A stretch of DNA of 64,000 bases from Fibrobacter sp. (GCA_017412605.1 JAFPWY010000004.1:335805-399804); one strand, 5' to 3'; shown: positions 45,280-54,798, numbered from the stretch's first letter. Translations and numbers: made by a program. The notes: generated by a model from the sequence alone, not told the origin.

Positions 45280-46587
45280 TTACCAGAAAATTCCAGGACG
45301 ATAGGTTTCTTGAACACGCGGCTTGGCGTGGTCGGGATTCTTTGCGATATATTCGTCGAAATCGGCTCTGAACTTCGCCGTGTAACTCGAGACGGGGCCA
45401 CCGAGCGAAATGGACAGAGGACAAATCGTCACGCCGCCAAAGCCGCCGCAGAGGCTCTGCATCAGTTCCACGTCGCCGTCGTGGCCCTTGCCCGCAACAA
45501 TCAGGTTCAGCATGCGGTGCAACAGGCCCGTACCTTCGCGGCACGGAGTGCACTGGCCGCAAGATTCGTGGCTGTAGAAGTTACCGAGGCAGTTCAAGAG
45601 GTCGACCATGTTGTGCGTATCGTTAATCACGATCATGGCGCCCGAACCGAACATCGTCTTCATCGAGGCGAGGCATTCGTAATCCATCGTCGCGACAGCG
45701 GCTTCTTCGGCAGTCAAGGGAGCGCAGGAAGAACCGCCCGGCAGCACGGCCTTGAGCTTTCCGCCCACGACGCCGCCGGCATATTCGTTAATCATCGTCA
45801 TCATCGGGGTTCCGAGAGGAGCCTCGTACACGCCCGGATTTTTCACGTCGCCCGAGATGCAGAACACCTTCGTACCACCGGCACGGGGCGTACCCATCTT
45901 GGCGTATTCGCTCGGGTCGTGCTGCAGAATCCACGGGAGAGCCATGATGGTCTCCACGTTGTTCACGCAGGTCGGGGATTTCCAGGCGCCGCTCACCGCC
46001 GGGAAAGGCGGCTTCAGGCGGGGCTGACCCTTCTGGCCTTCGAGCGAGTTTATCAAAGCAGTTTCTTCACCGCAAATGTAGGCGCCAGCGCCGCGATGTA
46101 CGAAGATATCGAAGCAGAACTTGGTGCCCATGATATTTTCGCCGAGGTAACCGGCAGCGTACGCCTGGTTCAAAGCCTTGTTGATGCTCTCGATGCAGGG
46201 CAAGAATTCTCCACGGCAGTAGATGTATGCCGCACGGGAACCGAGCGCCCAAGCCGCGATAATCAGGCCTTCGATCAAGCGGTGCGGATCTTCCATCATC
46301 AGGAAGTGGTCCTTGAACGTACCGCCTTCGCCTTCGTCCGCGTTCACCACGATGTACACGGGCTTGCCGGAATTGCGGGGCACGAAGCTCCACTTCATAC
46401 CGGTCGGGAAGCCTGCACCGCCACGGCCGCGCAAGTTAGAGCGCTGCACGTAGTCGATGAGCTCGAACTGGCTCATGTTGAACAAACGTTCCGAGATGTT
46501 CGCATAGCCGCCCAGCTTCTTGTAGACTTCGATGTCCTGGGCGCCCTTGCCAAAATTCTGCGTACAAACTTTCACTACTTCTGCCAT
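45280..46587 (-). CDS. nuoF: NADH-quinone oxidoreductase subunit F (NADH/FMN site)
   Basis: 435 aa. FMN/NADH-binding glycine loop LRGRGGAGFPTGMKW, the acidic NADEGEGGTFKD segment, and the 4Fe-4S N3 ligands in SCGQCTPCREG plus a later Cys. This is the NADH dehydrogenase subunit that pairs with NuoE. It lies 2 nt from nuoE and 4 nt from nuoG. Confidence 0.96.
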   Translation of the reverse strand: MAEVVKVCTQNFGKGAQDIEVYKKLGGYANISERLFNMSQFELIDYVQRSNLRGRGGAGFPTGMKWSFVPRNSGKPVYIVVNADEGEGGTFKDHFLMMEDPHRLIEGLIIAAWALGSRAAYIYCRGEFLPCIESINKALNQAYAAGYLGENIMGTKFCFDIFVHRGAGAYICGEETALINSLEGQKGQPRLKPPFPAVSGAWKSPTCVNNVETIMALPWILQHDPSEYAKMGTPRAGGTKVFCISGDVKNPGVYEAPLGTPMMTMINEYAGGVVGGKLKAVLPGGSSCAPLTAEEAAVATMDYECLASMKTMFGSGAMIVINDTHNMVDLLNCLGNFYSHESCGQCTPCREGTGLLHRMLNLIVAGKGHDGDVELMQSLCGGFGGVTICPLSISLGGPVSSYTAKFRADFDEYIAKNPDHAKPRVQETYRPGIFW

Positions 46588-46589
46588 AA

Positions 46590-47651
46590 TTACTTGCCCT
46601 CCTCGACCGGAACCGGCTTCTGGGTAGTCACCGCTTCGTTGGAAGGTTTCGCCGTGCGTTCGCCGGAAGTGGCAATCATGCGGTAGACATCGCCCACCTT
46701 GCCGCTTGCATCGACAAACGCCTTGTCCTTAACGCCCGGCTCGCCTACCGCGACCCAGTCGTTACCATTCTTCTTTTCGACCACGATCTTCGTGAATTCG
46801 GGAGCGCCCTTCCACGTGAGCGTGGCACCGGCATCGTCGGCCTCGGCCTTCACGTTCAAGACCGGAGAAGGCGGAGCGTAGTCGGCGACCTGCGGCTTGG
46901 CCGTAGCACCCGGGGCTCCGGGGTGGCCGCCATGGCCCTTGACAATGCCGCCGAGAACGTCATGCTTCGGCATGTCGTTCACGTGAGCCTTGCACCAATC
47001 GATAATGCGGTCGATGCTCGCTTCGGTGAGCGTCGTGCCGCGCTTCATCTTGAGCTCTCCATCCACGACGTCGGTCGCGAAGTCATCGTTCACAAGCATC
47101 ATCGGACCGTTGCCGCAGCTGCCGAGGCATTCCACCTGGAGCACGGTGAAGAGTCCGTCGGGAGTGGTTTCGCCGGTCTTCACGCCGAGTTTCTTTTCCA
47201 CATAGGCGATCAGGCTCGGGGCGCCCTTGATGGTGCAGCTGATGTTGCGGCAGAACTGCAACAGGAACTTGCCCTTGGGGGCGTGGTTGTACATGGTGTA
47301 GAAGGTCGCGACACCGAGCGCATGGGCCGGAGCGCAACCGCAAACGTTAGCCGCCCAGCGGATACCTTCCGTGGGGACCCAGCCGAACACGCCCTGCACC
47401 AGCCACAGCACTTCGAGGAGTGCGCCCTGGCCTACCGGGTAGCGGCTGAGCAAATCGGCGCAGCGTTCCTTGATTTCGGGAGTGTCGAGCTTCGCGAGCA
47501 CATCCTTCGGAGCGGGCTGCGGGACGGCCTTGTGAACATGGCCGAATGTCTGCGCCGGATCCGGCAGAGCCTCGATGGGCTGCGACGGTCCGTCAAACTT
47601 CAGGCGGTTATTGGAGACAAACTGAACAGCACCTTGAATATGTTCTCTCAT
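46590..47651 (-). CDS. nuoE: NADH-quinone oxidoreductase subunit E fused to a fibronectin-III-like domain
   Basis: 353 aa, about twice the usual NuoE length. Residues about 50-230 are a complete thioredoxin-like NuoE with 2Fe-2S ligands Cys 134 and 139 (FCRNISC) and Cys 175 and 179 (CLGSCGNGP). A Gly/His/Pro linker (KGHGGHPGAPGATAKP) leads to residues 258-342, which have the pattern of a fibronectin type III fold: a Trp in ATLTWKG, then VVEKKNGNDW, then the Tyr strand VYRMIAT and ERTAKPSNEA. FnIII domains are rare in the cytoplasm. Its start overlaps the nuoD stop by 4 nt. Confidence 0.92.
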   Translation of the reverse strand: MREHIQGAVQFVSNNRLKFDGPSQPIEALPDPAQTFGHVHKAVPQPAPKDVLAKLDTPEIKERCADLLSRYPVGQGALLEVLWLVQGVFGWVPTEGIRWAANVCGCAPAHALGVATFYTMYNHAPKGKFLLQFCRNISCTIKGAPSLIAYVEKKLGVKTGETTPDGLFTVLQVECLGSCGNGPMMLVNDDFATDVVDGELKMKRGTTLTEASIDRIIDWCKAHVNDMPKHDVLGGIVKGHGGHPGAPGATAKPQVADYAPPSPVLNVKAEADDAGATLTWKGAPEFTKIVVEKKNGNDWVAVGEPGVKDKAFVDASGKVGDVYRMIATSGERTAKPSNEAVTTQKPVPVEEGK

Positions 47652-48841
47652 CGGTCAAGTTCTCCAGCAATGATGTTGAGGCCGGAAAGTACAGCCATGG
47701 AGTCGGCAAGCATGCCCCCTTCCACGAGTTCGTGGAACGCGGCGAACTGCGTAAGGCAGGGCGGGCGCACCTTGATGCGGTACGGATGGCCGCTGCCGTC
47801 AGAAACAATCGTAAAGCCGAGTTCGCCGTTCGCGCACTCGCTGCCACAGTAGAATTCGCCTTCGGGAACGCGGATGCCTTCGTACACGCTCTTGAAGCGG
47901 CCGATGAGGCCTTCCATGTCCTGATAGGCCAGCTTGTGCGCCGGCACGCGGATGCGTGGGTCGACGATGTCGACCGGGCCCGGAGCGAGACGCTTCAGGG
48001 CCTGGCGCACAATCTTCACGGATTCCTCGATTTCGGCCATGCGCACCTGCAAGCGGTCGTTGCAGTCGCCCTGGGTACCCACGACAACTTCCCAGTCGTA
48101 GGTCTCGTAATCGTAATAAGGCTCGTCCTTGCGCAAGTCGGATGCAACACCCGAAGCGCGGAGGCAGGGGCCCGTCCAGCCGTAGCTGATGGCGCGTTCG
48201 GCAGAAATCTTGCCGATGCCCACCGTACGGTCAAGGAAGATGCGGTTGCGGTCGAGACACGCGTGCAAATCCTTCAAAGCCTTCTCCGTCGAATCAAGAG
48301 CGGCGAGCACATCCTGCTCGAAGCCGTCGTAGCTGTCGCGGTAGAGGCCGCCGATACGGGCATAGCTGTTGGTGAGACGTGCACCCGTGAGCTTTTCCCA
48401 GATGCACATGATTTCTTCACGCGGGTTGAACGCGTACATGAACGGAGTCGTGCCGCCCAAGTCCTGGAAAGCAGCCGCAATGCACACAAAGTGGTCGTTG
48501 ATACGGCTAAGTTCGTTCACAATCACGCGGAGCACCTTGCAGCGTTCCGGGATTTCCACGCCGAACATCGTCTCCACCGCACGCACGTAGGCGATATTGT
48601 TCATGATGGCCGAGCAGTAGTTGAGACGGTCGGTATAGGGCAACACCTGCTGCCAGGTTCCGCGTTCGACCATCTTCTCGAAACCGCGGTGCAGATAACC
48701 GATTTCTTCCACGCTCGCGACAATCGTCTCGCCGTCCATGGCGGCCAAGAAACGCAAGCAGCCGTGGGTCGCCGGATGGCTCGGTCCCACGTTCAAGGGC
48801 ATCAAGTTCAGCTTTTCGCCATTAGGATCCAGTACGATCAT
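47648..48841 (-). CDS. nuoD: NADH-quinone oxidoreductase subunit D
   Basis: 397 aa. The 49-kDa-type subunit: N-terminal NVGPSHPATHGCLRF with the quinone-pocket His, LHRGFEKMVE, and the C-terminal D-G-SGHPYRIKVRPP strand. The hydrogenase-type nickel cysteines are absent as expected. It forms the quinone site with NuoB. Overlaps nuoC by 4 nt (ATGA). Confidence 0.95.
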   Translation of the reverse strand: MIVLDPNGEKLNLMPLNVGPSHPATHGCLRFLAAMDGETIVASVEEIGYLHRGFEKMVERGTWQQVLPYTDRLNYCSAIMNNIAYVRAVETMFGVEIPERCKVLRVIVNELSRINDHFVCIAAAFQDLGGTTPFMYAFNPREEIMCIWEKLTGARLTNSYARIGGLYRDSYDGFEQDVLAALDSTEKALKDLHACLDRNRIFLDRTVGIGKISAERAISYGWTGPCLRASGVASDLRKDEPYYDYETYDWEVVVGTQGDCNDRLQVRMAEIEESVKIVRQALKRLAPGPVDIVDPRIRVPAHKLAYQDMEGLIGRFKSVYEGIRVPEGEFYCGSECANGELGFTIVSDGSGHPYRIKVRPPCLTQFAAFHELVEGGMLADSMAVLSGLNIIAGELDR

Positions 48842-49443
48842 TCTTTGATACTCCCTTCGAGATATTCGTTGTCGTTGGTCCCGACTTCCTTGCTACGCTG
48901 GACAACCCTGTAACCGAGGTCTTCCAGGCGCTTTTCCAAGGCCGGGAGCAGATAGTCGTTGGTGGAAAGCCACTGGCGCTTCTGGGCCGGGTAGTCCTTG
49001 CGCAGCGGATGTCCGACAAATTCCACGTGGTTCAACAGGCGGCGGAGGTCCGGATGGCCCGTGAACACGATCCCGAACTGGTCGAACACTTCGCGCTCGT
49101 ACCAGTTAGCGTTTGCGAAAAGATCACTGATGGTCGGAACCTTCAAATCGGCCTCCCCGACCAGCACCTTCAGACGGATGCGCGCGCCCGGGACGGACAT
49201 GCTCTTGAACGCATAGGAGACGGCAAAGCGCGGACCTTCGTGGTTCGGGTAGGTCAGGTAGTCGATACCCGCAATGTCCACGAGCATTTCGAACTTGATG
49301 GCGGCGGATTCCTTGAGGAACAGGGCCGCATTGTGCAGGTAGGCTGCACTCACGATAGCGGCCACGCCCCACTTGTCTTGCGTGTCGCGCTTCGCGCCAA
49401 ACTTTTCCTCCAGGACGGAGAAGATATCTTCAACAGTATTCAT
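48838..49443 (-). CDS. nuoC: NADH-quinone oxidoreductase subunit C
   Basis: 201 aa, separate from nuoD. The signature YEREVFDQFGIVFTGHPDLRR of the 30-kDa subunit is complete, followed by GHPLRKDYPAQKRQW. Peripheral arm. Three nt separate it from nuoB. Confidence 0.95.
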   Translation of the reverse strand: MNTVEDIFSVLEEKFGAKRDTQDKWGVAAIVSAAYLHNAALFLKESAAIKFEMLVDIAGIDYLTYPNHEGPRFAVSYAFKSMSVPGARIRLKVLVGEADLKVPTISDLFANANWYEREVFDQFGIVFTGHPDLRRLLNHVEFVGHPLRKDYPAQKRQWLSTNDYLLPALEKRLEDLGYRVVQRSKEVGTNDNEYLEGSIKE

Positions 49444-49446
49444 TCC

Positions 49447-50082
49447 TTACTCCTTCCAGAACTGGGCCTTTTTGACGAGTTCCTGCTCTTTGGACGTCAT
49501 GAAGTCCTTGATGTCCACGACTTTTTCGCGGGCAAAATCCTTGGCGGCAGCTTTCGCCTCGGCAGTCTTCGCCTTGATCATTTCAAGCTGGTCCTTCACG
49601 CGTTCGGCACGCTGCTTCATGTAGGACTCGTCCTTGATTTTCTTCTGCAAATCGAACATTGCGTCAAAGAACGCTTCCGGACGGGAGGGGCAACCACCTA
49701 TATATACATCTACCGGAATGATGTGGTCGATACCGGGGACAGTGCAGTAGCAATCGTAGAATCCGCCGGAACAGGCGCAGGCGCCCATGGCAATCACCCA
49801 GCGCGGCTCGGCCATCTGCTCGTAGATGCGCTTGAGGATTGGAGCCTGCTTGTAAGTAATCGTACCCGCGACAAGCAGCACGTCGGACTGGCGCGGAGTA
49901 AAACGCACGTACTCTGAACCGATACGGGAAAGGTCGTAACGACCCACTTCCGTACTCATGAACTCGATTGCACAACATGCCGTACCGTATGGGAACGGCC
50001 AAAGAGAATTCGTCCTGCCCCAATTGACCAAAAAGTCCAGGGAGGCCGTTATGATATTCGGCTTATCTGCCTCAGCTGTCAT
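49447..50082 (-). CDS. nuoB: NADH-quinone oxidoreductase subunit B with C-terminal helical extension
   Basis: 211 aa from ATG 50080-50082, which has GAGG at usable spacing. N2 cluster ligands: Cys 36-37 (TACCAIEF), Cys 102 (GACACSGG) and Cys 131 (GGCPSRPE). After residue 150 there is a charged Lys/Glu/Ala helix of about 60 residues that ordinary NuoB lacks. It is the first gene of the operon; nuoA, which normally precedes it, is absent. The 271-nt gap up to the divergent GGDEF-EAL gene is AT-rich, and I see no further gene in it. Confidence 0.95.
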   Translation of the reverse strand: MTAEADKPNIITASLDFLVNWGRTNSLWPFPYGTACCAIEFMSTEVGRYDLSRIGSEYVRFTPRQSDVLLVAGTITYKQAPILKRIYEQMAEPRWVIAMGACACSGGFYDCYCTVPGIDHIIPVDVYIGGCPSRPEAFFDAMFDLQKKIKDESYMKQRAERVKDQLEMIKAKTAEAKAAAKDFAREKVVDIKDFMTSKEQELVKKAQFWKE

Positions 50083-50353
50083 AGAGGTTACCTCATAAAA
50101 TGCGCGAAAAAAATAGAAATTTTGTATTCTTTCCAATCCAAACGGGCACAAAAAATCCCACCCCATCAAAGCCTAGCGAAGCACCTCTCTTTTCATATCA
50201 TTTTGGCAATCAACGACTTACGTAGATGCATTTCGTCAAAGGCGCAACCAAGTTGTTAAAAAGCATACAATGCAAAAGAAAAACGCACAGACCCATTCTA
50301 AATCGCAAATAAAAAAGCTAAATTTGGCTCGGTTTTTTTGAATAGGGAAGAAC

Positions 50354-52039
50354 ATGGAAGGTATTTTTTGCAGCAATTTGTTCAGGGATTTCTGGAACGC
50401 AATGTATAGCAGTGCGTTGACCCCCGCCCAAACGCTGGAAAAGCTCTCCTCACAAATCCTCCCGCTAGCCAAGGCGCTCGGAATCGCAAGGATCGACTTG
50501 CAAACAAAACCCGGAACGGAAGACGCACAAGGCCAAACGCCAGCCTCGCCCATCCATCTGTTCGATAGGGGCACGGCCATCGGCGAACCCATCTCCACCG
50601 ATTGTGCCAAGGGCGACAACGGAATCGCCGCCATTATCATGTACCCGGCCAAGGGCAACGAGTTCTCGACAGAGGCCCTAAAGGACATCGAGTTCCTCTC
50701 TTCCATCATCAGCGCCCTGCTGGAACATTCCAGACTCACCGACCTCATCTACCAAGCCACCATCACCGATGCGGCGACAGGAGTGCACAACCCGCACTAC
50801 CTCGTGCAGATGGGCAACATGTTCGAACAAAAAGGGCTGCTTTCCAAATACACGGCCTTCTTCATCAACCTGAAGAACTTCAAGTACGTGAACAAGTCGC
50901 TCGGCCCGGAACCCAGCAACAGGGTGCTCACCATCTATGCGCAGAGCGCGAAGGCCTTCCTCAAGGAAGACGAGGTGTTCGTGCGACTGGGCGGCGACAA
51001 CTTCTTCGCGCTCATCCTTAGCGAGCGCACCAACGACTTTTTGAACAAGTTCGTCATCTTCCCCATCAACGAGCGCAAGCAGGGAAGCGAACTCATCGTG
51101 CAGGTCATGGCCCGCATGGGCGTCTACCGCGCCACGGAAGGAGACACGTTCAACGAGCTCATGAACAGGAGCGCCGTCGCGCTCGACCTCGGAAGGAACG
51201 TGCTCAACAAGGACATCACGCTGTTCAAGCCCGAGATGATGGAGAAGGTCATGTACCAGAAAAAGGTGTCGACCTCTTTCCCGCGTGCGCTGAACGACGG
51301 CGAGTTCATCATCTACTTCCAGCCCAAGATCAACCTGTACGACAAGAACCTGCACAGCGCCGAAGCCCTTGTCCGCTGGGTCCACGACGACCGCATCATC
51401 CCGCCCGCCGAATTCATCGACATCCTCGAAAAGGAAGAATCCATCTGCAAACTCGACCTGTTCGTGTTCGAGAACGTGTGCAAGTGCCTCAGGCGGTGGA
51501 TTGACGCAGGATTGCGCACCGTCCGCATCTCGTCGAATTTTTCCAAGCGCAACTTGCGCAACCAGAATATCGTGAACGAGATCCTGAGCATCATGAAGAA
51601 GTACAGCATCGACAGCAAGTACATCGAAATCGAGCTCACGGAAATTTCGGACTACGACGACTACACGGAATTCGAGAGCTTCGTCAAGAAACTCAGGCAC
51701 AACGGCATCTCGGTCGCCATCGACGATTTCGGCACGGGATATTCCACCATGAACATCCTCAAGAACTTGGGCGTAGACGTCATCAAGATCGACAAGTCGC
51801 TCATCGACAACCTTGAGAGTCCCAAGAAGGAAGACGAAATCGTCATCCGCAACATCGTGAACATGATCAACGAGCTGAGCATCGAGACCATCGCCGAAGG
51901 CGTGGAAACCCCGGCCCAGGTCAAGTTCCTGAAGCGCATCCACTGCCCGCTGGTCCAGGGATTCCTTTTCGACCAGCCGCTGACAGTCAGCGACTTCGAA
52001 AAGCGCCTCAAGGCCCCCCACTACTACGAAAGCATTTAG
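50354..52039 (+). CDS. Cyclic-di-GMP protein: GAF-like, degenerate GGDEF (GGDNF), intact-looking EAL
   Basis: 561 aa, no membrane helix. Residues about 10-130 resemble a GAF sensor. The GGDEF domain has RLGGDNF near residue 213 in place of GGDEF, so cyclase activity is doubtful, although it may bind GTP. The EAL domain keeps SAEALVRW, IELTEI, AIDDFGTGYS, IKIDKS, ETIAEGVET and QGFLFDQPL, so phosphodiesterase activity is likely; the usual Asn after the EAL loop is in SSNFSKR. It may act as a c-di-GMP phosphodiesterase switched by GTP or by the GAF ligand. ATG 50354 is preceded by AGGGAAG. Confidence 0.9.
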   Translation: MEGIFCSNLFRDFWNAMYSSALTPAQTLEKLSSQILPLAKALGIARIDLQTKPGTEDAQGQTPASPIHLFDRGTAIGEPISTDCAKGDNGIAAIIMYPAKGNEFSTEALKDIEFLSSIISALLEHSRLTDLIYQATITDAATGVHNPHYLVQMGNMFEQKGLLSKYTAFFINLKNFKYVNKSLGPEPSNRVLTIYAQSAKAFLKEDEVFVRLGGDNFFALILSERTNDFLNKFVIFPINERKQGSELIVQVMARMGVYRATEGDTFNELMNRSAVALDLGRNVLNKDITLFKPEMMEKVMYQKKVSTSFPRALNDGEFIIYFQPKINLYDKNLHSAEALVRWVHDDRIIPPAEFIDILEKEESICKLDLFVFENVCKCLRRWIDAGLRTVRISSNFSKRNLRNQNIVNEILSIMKKYSIDSKYIEIELTEISDYDDYTEFESFVKKLRHNGISVAIDDFGTGYSTMNILKNLGVDVIKIDKSLIDNLESPKKEDEIVIRNIVNMINELSIETIAEGVETPAQVKFLKRIHCPLVQGFLFDQPLTVSDFEKRLKAPHYYESI

Positions 52040-52090
52040 GCCAAGGAGCCTAGCGGCCCGGCCTCCCCTCGCAACACGGTATTTGCAGGG

Positions 52091-52303
52091 CTATTCCGCC
52101 GGCAGGATAATCTCGATGTGGCTTGTGCTCACATTCAAGAAGTGCGTCCTGAACAGGTCGTGTTCGGTCCGGTCGCTGACCTTCACCTGGGTCACGGCGA
52201 TAAAGTCCTTGTTTTCGCGGATATAGTCCGTAAGGCGCTCGTCACGGAGCGTGTCGATTTCGCCGGTAATGATAAAACTGTCTGTCCATATTTTTACGAG
52301 CAT
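52091..52303 (-). CDS. Small conserved-looking protein (70 aa)
   Basis: A compact beta-rich protein: VKIWTDSFIITGEIDTLRD, RLTDYIRENKDFIAVTQ, and HIEIILPAE as the last strand. The pattern (two N-terminal strands, a 'RL-D-L' helix, then 'F-A-T' strand) resembles small beta-barrel proteins annotated as DUF6812 or similar in other phyla, but I cannot confirm this. No signal or cysteines. It is antiparallel to the neighbouring GGDEF-EAL gene. Confidence 0.6.
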   Translation of the reverse strand: MLVKIWTDSFIITGEIDTLRDERLTDYIRENKDFIAVTQVKVSDRTEHDLFRTHFLNVSTSHIEIILPAE

Positions 52304-52476
52304 AGCCTAAATATAAAGTTTTTTCCCTCCGAAACACCCCATTTGGGGCATTAAAAGCATATTTATCGCATTTTTTTGTTGCCGTTTCGCATTTTGAAAG
52401 TATTTTCAGAACAACGCCCCCGCAAAACGCACTTTTACAGGGGGGAATGGCATTTTTTCAGCGAACGAGGTATTTT

Positions 52477-53310
52477 ATGGCTCCCAAGAAGATTATCCAC
52501 CCGGCTCCCGGCAAGATGGCCTACCACAATCCCGAATTCATCGACAGCGAGGCAGGCAGACCCATCCGCATCCTCTCCGAATTTTTCGCCCCCGGCCAGG
52601 TTCTGGAACAAGAAGAAATCAAGAATTCCATCGTATTTTTCGGTTCCGCACGCACGCTCCCGCCCGCCGAAATCAAGAAACGCCGCAAGGGCTGCAAGGA
52701 TAAGAAGGAACTCGACCGTCTCGCACGCCTCGAGAAGGTGGCCCAGTCCTACGACGACGCACGTGAACTCGCTGCCAGGCTCGGCAAGTGGGCGAACAAG
52801 CGCCACCAGGGCTACGGCATCATGACCGGCGGCGGCCCCGGCATCATGGAAGCGGGCAACCGCGGTGCGACCGACGTGGGCACCCCCTCCATCGGTCTCA
52901 ACATCAAGCTCCCCTTCGAACAGCACCCGAACCCCTACATCGACGATGCGCTGAACATGCAGTTCCGCTACTTCTTCATCCGCAAGTACTGGTTCCTGAA
53001 GAAGGCCCGCGCCCTCGTGGTGTTCCCGGGCGGTTTCGGCACCTTCGACGAAATGTTCGAAATGCTCACGCTCATCCAGACCGACAAGTACGCGCAGCAG
53101 ATGCCCGTGGTCATCTTCGATTCCAAGTTCTGGAAGAAGGTGGTCAACTGGGACTACCTCGCCGAAGCGGGCATGATCAACAAGGAAGACCTCAAGCTCT
53201 TCAAGTTCTGCGACACCGTTGACGAGGCCTACGACTTCATCACCAAGGCCATCGACAAACAGGACGAGAACTGGACGCCCTACAGCGCCGACAAAAGCAC
53301 CAAGGAATAA
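52477..53310 (+). CDS. LOG-family protein (lonely-guy / putative lysine decarboxylase fold)
   Basis: 277 aa from ATG 52477, which has GAGG six nt upstream; the earlier ATG 52447 is less well placed. The Rossmann-type core has FFGSART (residues 54-60), GGGPGIMEAGNRGA (118-131) and the family active-site motif PGGFGTFDE (184-192) with the catalytic Glu. Related enzymes are nucleotide 5'-monophosphate phosphoribohydrolases. The protein is longer than plant-type LOG because of an N-terminal and helical insert (residues 60-115, very basic). It is 15 nt upstream of the next gene, probably co-transcribed. Confidence 0.88.
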   Translation: MAPKKIIHPAPGKMAYHNPEFIDSEAGRPIRILSEFFAPGQVLEQEEIKNSIVFFGSARTLPPAEIKKRRKGCKDKKELDRLARLEKVAQSYDDARELAARLGKWANKRHQGYGIMTGGGPGIMEAGNRGATDVGTPSIGLNIKLPFEQHPNPYIDDALNMQFRYFFIRKYWFLKKARALVVFPGGFGTFDEMFEMLTLIQTDKYAQQMPVVIFDSKFWKKVVNWDYLAEAGMINKEDLKLFKFCDTVDEAYDFITKAIDKQDENWTPYSADKSTKE

Positions 53311-53325
53311 CTGCGGTTCCAGACC

Positions 53326-54786
53326 ATGAAAGACTCCCTGAAAGCACTCGTCAAAAAATTCAAGGCGCACCAATACGTCGTATTCGTGGCTATTCTCGCC
53401 ATGGGCATTTTCAATGCCGTGACGATATACGCCCCCATCATCCAGCAGAGCCAACGCGAAGACCGCATCGTCGAAAGCTTCAACACGTGGTGGGAAGAGA
53501 CCGGAGCCCCGCAATTCATTGCCGTGGGTCTCGACGCCGATGAAAAGACAAGGGCCGAAGAATTCGAGCAATTCCGCGACCGCTACCTCCAGCAGAACCA
53601 CACCTACATTGTCGAGGACCGTATTGCCGAAATGCGGCAAGAATTCCGCAAGTGGTGGGAAATTGGCGGAGGCAAGGACGAGTACGTCAAGGACCACAAG
53701 GTCTACCCGAACGAAAGAATCTTCGAGCAGGAATGCTACAAGTGGATTAAAAAGTACACCGACAAGCATGCCCGCTACGCCATGGCTTTCGTCCCCAAGG
53801 ACGGGGAATACGAGAGGATGTTCACCTCCTGGATTCTCACGCCTGGAATGTTCAGCTATGCCATCTTCGCGGTGTTCTTCCTGTTCGCCTACACGCAGCT
53901 TTCCAGGCGCTGGGGCGTAGCCGTTACGCTCGGCTGTTTTGTAGGAGCTATCGCAGTCGGCACCATCGGTGTCATCCTCTGCACGTCGACCAGTTTCTTC
54001 GACCACTTCGCAAGCGACCGCTGCATGGGAGCAAGTGTTGCGCTCGCATTCATGCTGGGGGCCACCAGTTTCGGGCTCACGAAGGATTCCGTACCCGGCT
54101 CCGTTCGCGCAACTGCAATCCTCGGCACCGGCATCGACATCTTAACCAACGTATTCCTTTACGGAGGAATCTACGGTGCCGTCGCACTGACCTCGCTTGC
54201 AATGTTTGCACTCGGGGCCGCCGCCGGGCTGAAGATTCCCAACCGCAAAATTAGCCACGAGGAGCGGAAGGCAAACGCCCTCGAAGAACGCATCCGAAAG
54301 ACCGCCTCGAACAACCCCGTCGCCATGCGCAAGGCCAAGACGCGCGCCCTGATCAAGGACGGACTGCAGGAAGCCAATGAGGCCCGCTACGAAAAGGCTC
54401 AACAAATCTTGACCCAGGCCATGTCCTCGCTGCTGCAGGAATACCCCATCGACATCGCCACAGCAAAGGACCTCACCGAACGCATGGTCCACCCGAACAT
54501 GTACATCAGCGTGCCCAGCGTGCAGTGGCTAGAATGGGGAGAAACGGCCAAGGGCAAAAACTGTCCCGAAATCGCGCTCATGCTGCTCGAAAAAGGACTT
54601 TCCTCGGAAAAGAATGAAAAACTGGCCCGCAGGGCGCTCTTCAATATCGGGGAAATCCGGGTTGCAAAGAGGCTTGACCGCGAAGAAGGCCTGCGCCGCC
54701 TGAAACAGGTGCTGGATATCAACGACAACGATGCCCTCGCCATTCAGGCGAAGAGGCTTATCGAATTTGCGTCCAAGTCCAAGTAA
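53326..54786 (+). CDS. Multi-pass membrane protein with TPR-like C-terminus (486 aa)
   Basis: One membrane helix near residues 17-37, then about 125 charged residues rich in Trp and Glu that should be outside the membrane, then four or five hydrophobic helices (about residues 168-300), and a cytoplasmic helical C-terminus (residues 310-486) with Ala/Leu repeats such as EARYEKAQQILTQAMSSL and LARRALFNIGEIRVAKRL, a TPR-like pattern. I do not recognise the family. It probably shares a transcript with the LOG gene. The extracytoplasmic domain might sense or bind something, but this is a guess. Confidence 0.75.
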   Translation: MKDSLKALVKKFKAHQYVVFVAILAMGIFNAVTIYAPIIQQSQREDRIVESFNTWWEETGAPQFIAVGLDADEKTRAEEFEQFRDRYLQQNHTYIVEDRIAEMRQEFRKWWEIGGGKDEYVKDHKVYPNERIFEQECYKWIKKYTDKHARYAMAFVPKDGEYERMFTSWILTPGMFSYAIFAVFFLFAYTQLSRRWGVAVTLGCFVGAIAVGTIGVILCTSTSFFDHFASDRCMGASVALAFMLGATSFGLTKDSVPGSVRATAILGTGIDILTNVFLYGGIYGAVALTSLAMFALGAAAGLKIPNRKISHEERKANALEERIRKTASNNPVAMRKAKTRALIKDGLQEANEARYEKAQQILTQAMSSLLQEYPIDIATAKDLTERMVHPNMYISVPSVQWLEWGETAKGKNCPEIALMLLEKGLSSEKNEKLARRALFNIGEIRVAKRLDREEGLRRLKQVLDINDNDALAIQAKRLIEFASKSK

Positions 54787-54798
54787 TGCCGGACGTGC

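Noticed and set aside
45276..45401. Longer NuoG start inside nuoF
   Set aside because: The added 42 residues are antisense-like and overlap the NuoF coding end; ATG 45275 begins a normal N-terminus.
50083..50353. A missed nuoA before nuoB
   Set aside because: The minus-strand gap is too short for the roughly 120-residue gene plus leader with any NuoA-like frame, and no hydrophobic frame is seen.
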